This document shows, in pieces, positions 10,039-17,799 of a DNA stretch of 64,000 nt; within the stretch, counting starts at the first letter, position 1, and every line of letters begins with the position of its first letter. Made by a program: the position numbers and the translations under genes. The notes under the pieces were generated by a model. That model saw only the letters and a program-made list of their open reading frames with translations, searched no databases and was not told where the DNA came from. Origin of the DNA: Clostridia bacterium. Its GTDB lineage: Bacteria; Bacillota; Clostridia; UMGS1883; UMGS1540. The stretch lies in assembly GCA_017442155.1 (NCBI GenBank), contig JAFSAU010000003.1, positions 1-64,000 on the forward strand, in the 5' to 3' direction.

Positions 10039-10067
10039 AGTATAACACAATAAAAATATTTTGTCAA
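10039..10067 (-). promoter_or_regulatory. Sigma-A promoter of ctsR operon
   Basis: -35 TTGACA (10062-10067), 17-bp spacer, -10 TATACT (10039-10044). This is a near-consensus housekeeping promoter directly upstream of the CtsR operator. Confidence 0.92.
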
Positions 10068-10072
10068 GTTTT

Positions 10073-10654
10073 TTAAAAAAATTTTTTATTTTCATGGAAA
10101 AACTCAAACTCCCGAAAAATGGGGGATAGTCGTTTTGCAAGTGTCGTAGCAAGAAAACAACTGATGATATCCCCGGGAAGAGGGAGAAGAAAGCAAAACA
10201 TAAAAAGAGAGCGGATGGAAACAGGAACGTCTAACACTGTACAGGAAATTATAGTATAATGCAAAAGACCGACAGTGTAAATAACAGCGAGCCCCACGCA
10301 TCCACACAGAAAAAGATGAATAAAACTTTTCGAGCTTTTCTTTGCTAAAAATCCGGTAACAAAGGCACCTATGCAAAACCCTATAATAAATCCGAAAGAA
10401 GGCTTGAGAACATATCCGATACCGCCTCCTTCTGAAAAAACAGGAAGACCCAAAAGACCCATACAGAGATATAAGAACATGGAAAAAAAAGCTCCTTTAC
10501 CCCCAAGCAAGAATCCGCTTAAAAGGACAAAAAAAGTCTGCATTGTCATAGTAAGAAGCGGCAAGGGAAATCTAATATAGGAACCAATTACCATTAATGT
10601 TGCGAATAAGGCCCCAACTGTTAAAAATTTAATTCTTTTCACTGAATTCATCAT
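10073..10654 (-). CDS. bioY: BioY, biotin-specific S component of an ECF transporter
   Basis: The 193-aa hydrophobic protein has about six membrane helices. The family signature regions include IRFPLPLLTMTMQTFFVLLSG near residue 30 and GLLGLPVFSEGGGIGYVLKPSFG near residue 70. BioY captures biotin at the membrane, alone or with EcfA/A'/T. Its ATG overlaps the birA stop (ATGA, 10651-10654), so biotin uptake and the biotin-sensing ligase are translationally coupled. There are no ECF energising genes in the window. A second ATG lies one codon later and cannot be excluded. Confidence 0.93.
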   Translation of the reverse strand: MMNSVKRIKFLTVGALFATLMVIGSYIRFPLPLLTMTMQTFFVLLSGFLLGGKGAFFSMFLYLCMGLLGLPVFSEGGGIGYVLKPSFGFIIGFCIGAFVTGFLAKKSSKSFIHLFLCGCVGLAVIYTVGLLHYTIISCTVLDVPVSIRSLFMFCFLLPLPGDIISCFLATTLAKRLSPIFREFEFFHENKKFF

Positions 10655-11616
10655 ATTTTTATACTAACTTCACCAGAGGAAAGATTTTCTTCTTTACCGT
10701 TAGAACGCTCTATGTGCAGGGAAAAATCTTCGTTTATGCCTAATACACGGGCGGGAAAATTTTCTTCTCCGCGCATCACTTTAACGTTTCTTCCGGATAA
10801 AATACACCTATTCCGATATGGCTCTAAAAATTCTTTCTTTTCAATAGAATTGTAATAGTGAAAAAAATGCTCCAGAATTAATGCGGCCATATGGCATCTT
10901 CCGTGCGGAACGGGCAAATCAAAAAGAGTGCCTGCAATATTTTGTATTTCTTCCGGGAAGTCACCCTGTGGCCGGTAAACATTTACTCCTATTCCTAAAA
11001 TTAAATACTCAGTTTCTTGTTTTTTTGCGTTATAAGAAGCTTCTGTAAGGATGCCCGCGATCTTTTTTTCTCTGAAGTAAACGTCGTTTACCCATTTAAT
11101 CTGCATCGGCTGCATAGTTAGCTTTTCAGCAGCTTCTGCTACAGCTACCGCGGCCATTGTTGTAATGAGAAGAGAGTCTTTTGGAGCAAGCTTTGGCCTT
11201 AATATAATACTCATATAAAGACCTGAATTCTGCGGAGAAAAAAAGACCCTGTTCATCCGTCCTCTGCCGCAGGTCTGTTTCTCAGCAATAATAACAGTAC
11301 CTTCCGGTGCTCCGCATGCGGCCATTTCTTTAGCAGTCGTGTTTGTTGAGGGGAGAGAAGAAAAAACACGTATCTTTTCCGGAGAAATTCGATAATATTT
11401 AGAAAGTTCAATTGGTGACAGAATATCATCTGGTAAACCAAGAGCATATCCGCGGTTTTGAAGTCCGTGAATATAATAACCGTCATTTCTGAGTTCGTCT
11501 ATATAGCGTAAGACTTCTTTTCTACTGATTCCAATTCTGCAGCCAAGTGTGTCTGCAGTAATATAATCGGTAGAGTAAAAGTATAAAAGTTTTAAAATTT
11601 CATCCTTATGAGACAA
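10651..11616 (-). CDS. birA: Bifunctional biotin-protein ligase / biotin operon repressor BirA
   Basis: The 321-aa protein has an N-terminal winged HTH (residues about 1-60, including LGCRIGISRKEVLRYIDELR), so it is the repressor-type enzyme. The ligase core has the biotinoyl-AMP loop CGRGRMNRVFFSP and the KWVNDVYF motif, then a short C-terminal domain. It activates biotin with ATP and transfers it to carboxylase lysines. The start is TTG 11616, preceded by AAGGTGG. It is coupled to bioY. I did not find the usual long biotin-operator palindrome at its promoter. Confidence 0.94.
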   Translation of the reverse strand: MSHKDEILKLLYFYSTDYITADTLGCRIGISRKEVLRYIDELRNDGYYIHGLQNRGYALGLPDDILSPIELSKYYRISPEKIRVFSSLPSTNTTAKEMAACGAPEGTVIIAEKQTCGRGRMNRVFFSPQNSGLYMSIILRPKLAPKDSLLITTMAAVAVAEAAEKLTMQPMQIKWVNDVYFREKKIAGILTEASYNAKKQETEYLILGIGVNVYRPQGDFPEEIQNIAGTLFDLPVPHGRCHMAALILEHFFHYYNSIEKKEFLEPYRNRCILSGRNVKVMRGEENFPARVLGINEDFSLHIERSNGKEENLSSGEVSIKI

Positions 11617-11639
11617 AAAAACACCACCTTACAAAGGAA

Positions 11640-11668
11640 AGTATACCAGAAAAAATTTTAAATGTCAA
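11640..11668 (-). promoter_or_regulatory. Promoter of birA-bioY
   Basis: -35 TTGACA (11663-11668), 17-bp spacer, -10 TATACT (11640-11645) with TGG before the -10. It initiates just upstream of the birA ribosome site. Confidence 0.85.
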
Positions 11669-11715
11669 TTCTAATATAGTATTACCAAGTTTTTCTATAA
11701 AAAAATTTTTTATAC

Positions 11716-11744
11716 TTGTATATTTTTAAAAAGTATGGTATACT
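11716..11744 (+). promoter_or_regulatory. Promoter of the 55-codon ORF and luxS
   Basis: TTGTAT (11716-11721), 17-bp spacer, TATACT (11739-11744) preceded by TGG. The -35 is weak but the extended -10 compensates. It fires about 40 nt before the ATG at 11785. Confidence 0.7.
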
Positions 11745-11784
11745 TTAATTGTAGAGTTAAAACTTTATATACGGAGGTGCGCAA

Positions 11785-11952
11785 ATGAGAAACCGTCAGT
11801 TTTTACGAGCGGGACGAGACCCGCGCAGTGTACCCGAGTATCACCCCGGATTTCCCGGGGAGAGAAGCGACCCTGATGTCATGCATAAACCAGATAAATA
11901 TGACAATGATTTTATCTGGGATGGCGAGACAATGGATGAAGAAAAAATGTGA
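11785..11952 (+). CDS. Small 55-aa protein of unknown function (luxS leader ORF)
   Basis: An ATG at 11785 follows a textbook GGAGGTG at 5-nt spacing, 40 nt after a good promoter, and the frame runs 55 codons to TGA 11950-11952. The predicted protein is polar, begins MRNRQFLRAGRDPRS and ends WDGETMDEEKM, with no membrane segment or Cys cluster. I do not recognise the family. The DNA also contains GC hairpins inside the ORF (11809-11824, GCGGG/CCCGC; 11844-11860, CCCCGG/CCGGGG) and a terminator-like hairpin overlapping the stop. It could therefore be a true small protein, a leader peptide, or partly a structured RNA upstream of luxS. The strong ribosome site favours translation. Confidence 0.7.
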   Translation: MRNRQFLRAGRDPRSVPEYHPGFPGERSDPDVMHKPDKYDNDFIWDGETMDEEKM

Positions 11953-11979
11953 AAGCGGGCGGATTTCTCCGCTCGCTTT
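11952..11979 (+). terminator. Attenuator-like hairpin between small ORF and luxS
   Basis: A 12-bp stem (11952-11963 with 11968-11979, one G-T pair) with a TTTC loop is followed by ATTACAAGGAG. It starts at the last base of the small ORF and ends 5 nt before the luxS ribosome site. It may terminate part of the transcripts or protect a processed end. Confidence 0.5.
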
Positions 11980-11997
11980 ATTACAAGGAGTTTATTT

Positions 11998-12441
11998 ATG
12001 GAAAAAATTCAGAGTTTTACAATTGACCACACAAAAATCGTACCCGGCATGTACATATCCCGTGTGGACGGTGATATCACCACCTATGATTTGCGATTTT
12101 GTCATCCGAACAGGGAAGAGCTGGATGGTGCAGCCATGCATACCATAGAGCATCTTTTTGCAACATTTATAAGGAACACATCGCTCGATGTACTTTATTT
12201 TGGTCCAATGGGTTGTCTTACCGGTTTTTATCTTTTGATTCGAAATGCTGACCATACACGTGTTCAAAAGGAAATTCAGATGGTGCTGAAAAATATCATT
12301 GCATTTGAAGGTGAAATTTACGGTGCCTCCAAAGTTGAATGCGGAAACTATCGTTTTCATAATCTGGAGGGAGCGAAAAAAGCAGCTGAAGCTTTCGGCC
12401 GTGTGATGGAAAATCCAGCCGCATTGGTTTATCCGATTTAG
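11998..12441 (+). CDS. luxS: S-ribosylhomocysteine lyase LuxS
   Basis: This 147-aa enzyme cleaves S-ribosylhomocysteine to homocysteine and DPD, the precursor of autoinducer-2, in the activated methyl cycle. The metal site is visible as HTIEH (His48, His52) plus Cys115 in KVECGNYRFHN. The catalytic base is Glu51 and the catalytic cysteine Cys73 in GPMGCLTGFY. Length is slightly short but normal. ATG 11998 has AAGGAG 7 nt upstream. No pfs/mtnN gene is nearby. Homocysteine made here could feed sulfur metabolism, but cysK lies 44 kb away. Confidence 0.97.
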   Translation: MEKIQSFTIDHTKIVPGMYISRVDGDITTYDLRFCHPNREELDGAAMHTIEHLFATFIRNTSLDVLYFGPMGCLTGFYLLIRNADHTRVQKEIQMVLKNIIAFEGEIYGASKVECGNYRFHNLEGAKKAAEAFGRVMENPAALVYPI

Positions 12442-12481
12442 AAAAACAAGAGGGAATAAATTCATCTAAAACAGCAAGATG

Positions 12482-12513
12482 CAATTAGACAAAATAAAAA
12501 TTTTGTCTAATTG
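12482..12513. promoter_or_regulatory. Perfect 13-bp palindrome abutting the recombinase ribosome site
   Basis: CAATTAGACAAAA (12482-12494) and TTTTGTCTAATTG (12501-12513) are exact inverted repeats around a 6-nt TAAAAA loop. GGAGGAGG starts at the next base. There is no U-tract after it, so it is more likely an operator or an RNA element controlling translation than a terminator. Confidence 0.6.
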
Positions 12514-12527
12514 GGAGGAGGGGGAGA

Positions 12528-13502
12528 ATGCAGAATATTGAAGGCGTCCCGCCAATACTGATGGATTTCCTTGTATATATGGAAGTTATCCTTGGGAAAT
12601 CCGAACGAACCACAAAAGAATATTACTATGATTTACGAACTTTTTTTAGATACCTGCAATGTAAAAACGGTCGTGCATCCTTCGATGACTTTGATTCTGT
12701 TTCTATTTCAGACATTACGATTGAAGATTTAAAAAAAGTATCCAGAAATGATTTGTACGAATACATGTACTACATATCTTCTACAAGGAAAAATGCTCAG
12801 AACGCCAGAGCTCGAAAAGTTTCGAGTCTACGGTCGTATTTTAAGTATTTGACAGCTAAAACCGGTCTTTTAGCCGATAATCCAGCCAAAGAGCTTGATG
12901 CACCCAAAATTCCTGGTTTGCTTCCCAAATATCTTACATTAGATGAAAGCAAACGACTTTTGGAAAACGTTGAAAGTCAGTATCCGGAACGGGATTATGC
13001 AATCCTGACCTTATTTTTAAACTGTGGACTTCGTCTTTCTGAGTTAGTCGGAATTAACCTCAGGGATTACGACGGAGAAAAACTACGGGTGTTTGGCAAA
13101 GGCTCCAAGGAACGCATAATCTTTTTGAACGAAGCCTGTCAAACAGCTTTGAATCAATATTTACTTGTCCGACCTCACGAAGGTGTAAAAGATAAAAACG
13201 CCATGTTTTTAAGCCGTAACCATTCACGTTTAAGTGGAAAAATGGTTCAGGTTATCGTGAAGAGGTCATTGGAAAAAGCCGGCCTTGACAGTACACGTTA
13301 TTCTGCACATAAACTTCGTCATACTGCCGCGACACTAATGTATCGTTACGGAAATGTGGATATCCGCGCTCTCCAGGAAGTTTTGGGACATGAGCAGCTT
13401 AGCACTACACAGATTTACACACACGTGGACAATGAACGTATTCGTGCTGCAACTGCGAGCAATCCACTGGCCGGTGAAAAAAACACCACTGAAATCAAAT
13501 AG
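12528..13502 (+). CDS. xerC: Tyrosine site-specific recombinase, XerC/XerD type
   Basis: The 324-aa protein has an N-terminal SAM-like core-binding domain and the full catalytic set: Arg169 (NCGLRLSEL), Lys191 (FGKGSKERI), His261 and Arg264 (HKLRHTAATLMY), His288 (LGHEQLST) and nucleophile Tyr297 (QIYTHV). Xer enzymes resolve chromosome dimers at dif. It is about 25 residues longer than the usual 298. Chromosomal neighbours (luxS, ruvCAB) and the absence of phage genes favour a housekeeping role. ATG 12528 follows a long purine-rich ribosome site. No dif site was recognised, so whether it is XerC, XerD or a single-recombinase system is open. Confidence 0.88.
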   Translation: MQNIEGVPPILMDFLVYMEVILGKSERTTKEYYYDLRTFFRYLQCKNGRASFDDFDSVSISDITIEDLKKVSRNDLYEYMYYISSTRKNAQNARARKVSSLRSYFKYLTAKTGLLADNPAKELDAPKIPGLLPKYLTLDESKRLLENVESQYPERDYAILTLFLNCGLRLSELVGINLRDYDGEKLRVFGKGSKERIIFLNEACQTALNQYLLVRPHEGVKDKNAMFLSRNHSRLSGKMVQVIVKRSLEKAGLDSTRYSAHKLRHTAATLMYRYGNVDIRALQEVLGHEQLSTTQIYTHVDNERIRAATASNPLAGEKNTTEIK

Positions 13503-13523
13503 CCTCGCTTATTCTTCTATTAA

Positions 13524-13564
13524 AAAAACCATCATAAGAGATATTTTCTCCTGTGATGGTTTTT
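13524..13564. terminator. Bidirectional terminator, recombinase / ruvB
   Basis: AAAAACCATCA (13524-13534) pairs with TGATGGTTTTT (13554-13564). T-runs flank the stem on both strands, longest on the minus strand after ruvB. Confidence 0.8.
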
Positions 13565-13568
13565 GAAA

Positions 13569-14588
13569 TTATTTGTTTTCCCGCTTTTTTTCTGTAATTC
13601 CAAAATGTTCATAACAAGGCGTAGTAACCATTCGTCCGCGAGGCGTTCTGTTTAGAAAACCAAGCTGAAGAAGATATGGCTCGTATACATCCTCGATTGT
13701 AGAGGCATCTTCGCCGATTGTAGCCGCAAGAGTATCAAGTCCTACAGGACCTCCGTCAAAATTCTGAATAATAGATAGAATCATGCGACGGTCAACTGCA
13801 TCAAGACCTATTTTATCTATGTCCAGCATTGCAAGTCCTGTGTCAGCGACTTCCTTAGTGATCACTCCATCGCTTTTAATTTGTGCGAAATCCCGCAATC
13901 GTTTTAAAAGACGGTTTGCGATTCGTGGAGTTCCACGGGAACGCGAAGCGATTTCGGCAGCACCATCCTCTGATAAGGCAATGTTTAAAATAGACGCAGA
14001 ACGTTTCACAATCTGCATCAGTTCTTCTTTTGTGTAAAGTTCTAATCTTGATAAGATACCAAAACGGTCACGAAGCGGTGCAGATAAAAGACCCGCTCTT
14101 GTTGTTGCGCCTACAAGTGTGAATTTAGGTAAGTCCAAACGAACACTCCTTGCGCTTGGGCCCTTTCCGATCATAATATCAAGCGCATAGTCTTCCATTG
14201 CCGGATATAAAATTTCTTCTACAGATTTACTGAGACGGTGAATTTCATCAATAAAAAGAACATCCATAGGTGCAAGATTGGTAAGCACGGCAGCCAAATC
14301 ACCCGGTCGTTCAATCGACGGTCCACTGGTAATACGAATGTTTACTCCAAGTTCATTGGCTATAATCCCCGCAAGCGTAGTCTTTCCCAAGCCTGGCGGT
14401 CCATATAAAAGGCAGTGGTCGAGCGCATCACGCCGCATTTTCGCGGCTTCAATAAAAATGGAAAGATTTTCTTTCAGTTTTGTTTGTCCCACATATTCAT
14501 CAATTCTACGGGGACGAAGTGCCACTTCTAAATCGCTTTCCTGTTCAAACTGCATAGAAGTGATGATTCTGCTATCCTCAAAATCCAT
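13569..14588 (-). CDS. ruvB: Holliday junction branch-migration motor RuvB
   Basis: The 339-aa AAA+ ATPase has the family opening [19 protein letters not shown], Walker [12 protein letters not shown] near residue 62, Walker [11 protein letters not shown], sensor VGATTRAG and a C-terminal winged helix ([17 protein letters not shown]). With RuvA it drives branch migration during recombinational repair. It is the last gene of ruvC-ruvA-ruvB, 10 nt after ruvA, with a good GGGGGGAG ribosome site, and is followed by a terminator. Confidence 0.98.
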   Translation of the reverse strand: MDFEDSRIITSMQFEQESDLEVALRPRRIDEYVGQTKLKENLSIFIEAAKMRRDALDHCLLYGPPGLGKTTLAGIIANELGVNIRITSGPSIERPGDLAAVLTNLAPMDVLFIDEIHRLSKSVEEILYPAMEDYALDIMIGKGPSARSVRLDLPKFTLVGATTRAGLLSAPLRDRFGILSRLELYTKEELMQIVKRSASILNIALSEDGAAEIASRSRGTPRIANRLLKRLRDFAQIKSDGVITKEVADTGLAMLDIDKIGLDAVDRRMILSIIQNFDGGPVGLDTLAATIGEDASTIEDVYEPYLLQLGFLNRTPRGRMVTTPCYEHFGITEKKRENK

Positions 14589-14598
14589 GCTCTCCCCC

Positions 14599-15180
14599 CT
14601 ATCTCATAAGTGTTAAAAGAGCTTTCTTTATAGTCTCTTCAAGGCTAAGCCCTTCCCCTATTGCAGAAACAGCCCTTTCTGCTTCCGATTCGCCATATCC
14701 CAGAGCTACGAGGGCACTGACAGCCTCGCTTAAATGCATTGGTGCAGCAGCTTGTCCGAGAACTGCGTCCTGAATTTCCTCATTCTTCATCTTATCTTTT
14801 AGTTCCAGGATAATCCGCTGCGCAAGCTTTGCTCCTACCCCTGGTGCTCGGGAAAGCTTTTTTGAATCACCCGACATTACAGCAAGGATAATATCTTGCG
14901 GCGAATGGGTTGATAAAATCGCAAGAGCAAGGCGGGGTCCAACTCCGGAGACCGAAATCAGCTTCATGAAGAATGATAGTTCATCTTCAGAAATAAATCC
15001 AAAAATCTCCAGCGCATCTTCACGAACATATGTGTATGTATATACTTTCACTTCTGTGTTTAAACGTATATTTGACAACGTGGACATAGACGTAAGAACT
15101 TTAAAACCAACACCAGCAATGTCCAGAACAAGAACAGAGTCTGTTTTATTCACTGCAATTCCCTTTAAATGGTAGAACAT
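14599..15180 (-). CDS. ruvA: Holliday junction DNA-binding protein RuvA
   Basis: The 193-aa protein has the N-terminal OB fold ([20 protein letters not shown]), the two helix-hairpin-helix motifs ([16 protein letters not shown] and [18 protein letters not shown]) and the C-terminal RuvB-contacting domain ([19 protein letters not shown]). It holds the four-way junction for RuvB. Its ATG shares one base with the ruvC stop (TAATG at 15180), so the two are coupled. Confidence 0.97.
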   Translation of the reverse strand: MFYHLKGIAVNKTDSVLVLDIAGVGFKVLTSMSTLSNIRLNTEVKVYTYTYVREDALEIFGFISEDELSFFMKLISVSGVGPRLALAILSTHSPQDIILAVMSGDSKKLSRAPGVGAKLAQRIILELKDKMKNEEIQDAVLGQAAAPMHLSEAVSALVALGYGESEAERAVSAIGEGLSLEETIKKALLTLMR

Positions 15181-15674
15181 TATCTCTCCCCCATTTTTTG
15201 ATTCAATTTATAAGACTGCCCATGACATATCGCGACAGCAAGCGCATCTGCTGCATCGTCCGGTTTCGGCACCACGGCAAGCCCCAAAAGCATTTTTACC
15301 ATCTGCTGCATTTGCTGCTTATCAGCACGGCCGTACCCGGTAATCGCTTGTTTAATTTGTAACGGTGTGTATTCAAAAACAGGAACTGAGGCGTTTTCTG
15401 CAGCTAAAATCAACACTCCGCGCGCATGTCCGACAGCAATTGCTGTTGTTACATTTGTATTGAAAAAAAGCGTTTCAATTGCTAAAACATCCGGCTTATG
15501 CTGTGCAATTAAAAGCGAAGCGGCATCATATAGGCTTTTTAACCTTTTCGGGAAAGCCATATTTTGCGGAGTAGTGAGGACACCGCAATCCAGTGGTGTG
15601 AAACGTGTCAAATTATGTTCTATCAGTCCATATCCTACAATGGCGTATCCGGGATCAATTCCTAAAATTTTCAT
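15180..15674 (-). CDS. ruvC: Holliday junction resolvase RuvC
   Basis: The 164-aa endonuclease cuts four-way junctions symmetrically. The catalytic acidic residues are all visible: Asp7 in GIDPGYAIVGYG, Glu in LAIETLFF near residue 66, and the Asp pair in PDDAADALAVAICH near residue 140. It is the first of the three ruv genes and follows the thioesterase gene by 7 nt. Its ribosome site is weak. Confidence 0.97.
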   Translation of the reverse strand: MKILGIDPGYAIVGYGLIEHNLTRFTPLDCGVLTTPQNMAFPKRLKSLYDAASLLIAQHKPDVLAIETLFFNTNVTTAIAVGHARGVLILAAENASVPVFEYTPLQIKQAITGYGRADKQQMQQMVKMLLGLAVVPKPDDAADALAVAICHGQSYKLNQKMGER

Positions 15675-15681
15675 ATCAAAT

Positions 15682-16398
15682 CTATCTTTTTCTTACTGTA
15701 AAACGAACATATGTACATGTTTCTTGCACCTTATTTTTTATGTTGAGAATGATATGACTTTCATCCTCCCACTCGGTAAAGAGAGAAATTTTTTCACCCC
15801 AAAAAGCAGAGTGTCTATAATATATCTCTATTTCTAAAATCTGTAAATCATCAGAGATTGCTTCTAAAGCATATTCTATATACTTTACATTATTCATATG
15901 ATGATTGGAATCCAGATCCCGTTTTAAAACAGAAAAATCGACAAAGTGTTCTTTTGCTTCAAAGCATGGTGCACGCCGGATATACGAAACCGAAGAGGCT
16001 CCGTCATCCCCGTAAACTTCAGCAGAATCCTTGGGCAATTCCTTTGGTACACCCGTTTCACTGTCCACATATGCCCAAAACGTTGCCGCCTCTGCATATT
16101 TCTCTGCGGTTCCCGGATTTGAAATAACAAATGCGCGCGGTCCGAAAGATCTCGCAAAATCATATGTCCAGGTTGTAACTTTTACATCCGCTGGAAATGA
16201 AATAGGTTTATTAAATATAATATGTGTGGACAAAAGAAGCCATGCGCGTTTAAGCGACGAGAGCTTCTCCAGTGAATAGCCACAGGCGGTTGTATGTGCC
16301 ACCGCCGTGTCCTGCATAAAACGAAGCATATCCGGGATACTCACCATTTTATCCGGCGCAAGGTGGCTGTATTCTATGCGTCTAGTTTGCGAAAACAT
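15682..16398 (-). CDS. Acyl-ACP thioesterase (FatA/FatB-like)
   Basis: The 238-aa double hot-dog protein has DMLRFMQDTAVAHTTACGYSLE at the N-terminus and RDLDSNHHMNNVKYIEYALEA near residue 165, the second with the Asn/His catalytic area of bacterial acyl-ACP thioesterases. It hydrolyses acyl-ACP to free fatty acids in the cytoplasm, ending chain elongation. Many gut Clostridia carry this type. It sits between the M18 peptidase and ruvC with 7-12 nt gaps, so it is probably co-transcribed without a functional link. The fatty acid kinase gene fakA at 57276 could re-use released acids. Confidence 0.9.
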   Translation of the reverse strand: MFSQTRRIEYSHLAPDKMVSIPDMLRFMQDTAVAHTTACGYSLEKLSSLKRAWLLLSTHIIFNKPISFPADVKVTTWTYDFARSFGPRAFVISNPGTAEKYAEAATFWAYVDSETGVPKELPKDSAEVYGDDGASSVSYIRRAPCFEAKEHFVDFSVLKRDLDSNHHMNNVKYIEYALEAISDDLQILEIEIYYRHSAFWGEKISLFTEWEDESHIILNIKNKVQETCTYVRFTVRKR

Positions 16399-16410
16399 AC
16401 TGCGTTCCTT

Positions 16411-17790
16411 TTACTGTAAAAAACATTTATAAGCCCGGTAGGTCATATAAACATCTGCCTTGCTGCAAACCTCAAAGGGCGAATGCATTGAAAGAAGTGC
16501 TGTCCCACAATCAATGGTATCAACATCCAGATTGGCAACATATTGTGCGATTGTTCCACCTCCGCCGCCATCCACTTTACCAAGTTCCGCCGTTTGCCAA
16601 ATAACGTTATTCGCGTTAAAAAGCCGACGGATTTCCCCCATAAATTCTGCAGAGGCATCACTGGATTCTGCTTTACCACCGTGTCCTGTGTATTTGCTGA
16701 TGGTTACGCCATGTCCGAGTAAGGCAGCGTTACTTTTTTCATAAACACCTGCAAAATTAGGATCAAAAGCGGCATTTACATCAGCAGAAAGACATTTTGC
16801 ATTTGAAAGACACCTGCGTACACTTAGGCTTGCACTTTTTCCAAGCAGACAACAAATTTCAGCCAGAGTATTTTCAAAAAAGCGAGACTGCATGCCCGTA
16901 TTTCCCATGCTGCCAATTTCTTCTTTATCCACAAGAAGACAGATAGCTGTATGTTTTGGGTTTTTTGTTTCAAAAATAGCCTGCATGGCAGTATAAGCAC
17001 ACACTCTGTCATCCTGTGCCGGCCCTCCAATCATACTTCTGTCAAAACCGACATCACGGACACGTACAGCCGGAACCATTTCAATTTCTGCACTTAGAAA
17101 ATCTTCCTCCACCATGCCGTAATTCTCATTCAAATATTGTAAAACCGCATCCTTAATTGGTTTTTTACTTTCCTCGTCATCCACCGGAATACTACCGACA
17201 ATAACGTTGAGATTCTCTGCATCAAAAGCGTCACGAAGCGTTTTACTGCCCTGTTCACGGGCAAGGTGCGGCAGAAGGTCGCTGATTGTAAACGTAAAAT
17301 CATCATCCTCGTCGCCAATGGAGATATCTACAGTATTCCCATTGGCAAGGACTACTCGGCCATGCATAGCCAAAGGTGTTGCCAACCATTGATATTTGCG
17401 GAGTCCTCCATAATAATGGGTTTTAACAAGTGCTGTTTCCCCATCTTCATACAACGGATTCTGTTTTAAATCTAAACGCGGGGAATCTATATGTGCTCCT
17501 ACAATATGAGCACCTTTTTCAATATCTTCACTTCCGATAACAGCCATCAGTATGCCTTTACCACGGTTTATCCGATACACTCTGTCCCCTGGTTTTAATG
17601 AATCCTTATTCTGTAATGCCGAAAAACCATTTTGTAAGGCGGCTTTCTCTGCGCAAAGCACGAATTCCCGTTCCGTACGTGCTGAATTCAGAAAAGATTT
17701 ATATCCCTCGCAAAACATAAAAATTTCATCTTTATTTGCTTTATCGCTTTTCCATGCACACTGACGCTTATAGCTTAATGTTTTTTCCAT
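16411..17790 (-). CDS. M18 family aminopeptidase
   Basis: This 459-aa cytosolic zinc aminopeptidase has the metal-binding GAHIDSPRLDLKQ motif near residue 98, DKEEIGSMGNTG (Glu pair, near residue 290), and the C-terminal ISKYTGHGGKAESSDASAEF with the last histidine ligand. Related enzymes remove N-terminal acidic or neutral residues from peptides. The start ATG 17790 has a GGGGGA ribosome site. The gene follows ftsH by 9 nt, placing peptide trimming next to a protease in the same unit. Confidence 0.93.
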   Translation of the reverse strand: MEKTLSYKRQCAWKSDKANKDEIFMFCEGYKSFLNSARTEREFVLCAEKAALQNGFSALQNKDSLKPGDRVYRINRGKGILMAVIGSEDIEKGAHIVGAHIDSPRLDLKQNPLYEDGETALVKTHYYGGLRKYQWLATPLAMHGRVVLANGNTVDISIGDEDDDFTFTISDLLPHLAREQGSKTLRDAFDAENLNVIVGSIPVDDEESKKPIKDAVLQYLNENYGMVEEDFLSAEIEMVPAVRVRDVGFDRSMIGGPAQDDRVCAYTAMQAIFETKNPKHTAICLLVDKEEIGSMGNTGMQSRFFENTLAEICCLLGKSASLSVRRCLSNAKCLSADVNAAFDPNFAGVYEKSNAALLGHGVTISKYTGHGGKAESSDASAEFMGEIRRLFNANNVIWQTAELGKVDGGGGGTIAQYVANLDVDTIDCGTALLSMHSPFEVCSKADVYMTYRAYKCFLQ

Positions 17791-17799
17791 ACTATCCCC

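Noticed and set aside
10621..11720. Biotin operator at birA
   Set aside because: No long dyad resembling the BirA consensus was seen near the promoter.
11828..12148. 106-codon + strand ORF across the small ORF and luxS start
   Set aside because: It overlaps luxS in another frame and has no ribosome site; LuxS motifs decide the frame.
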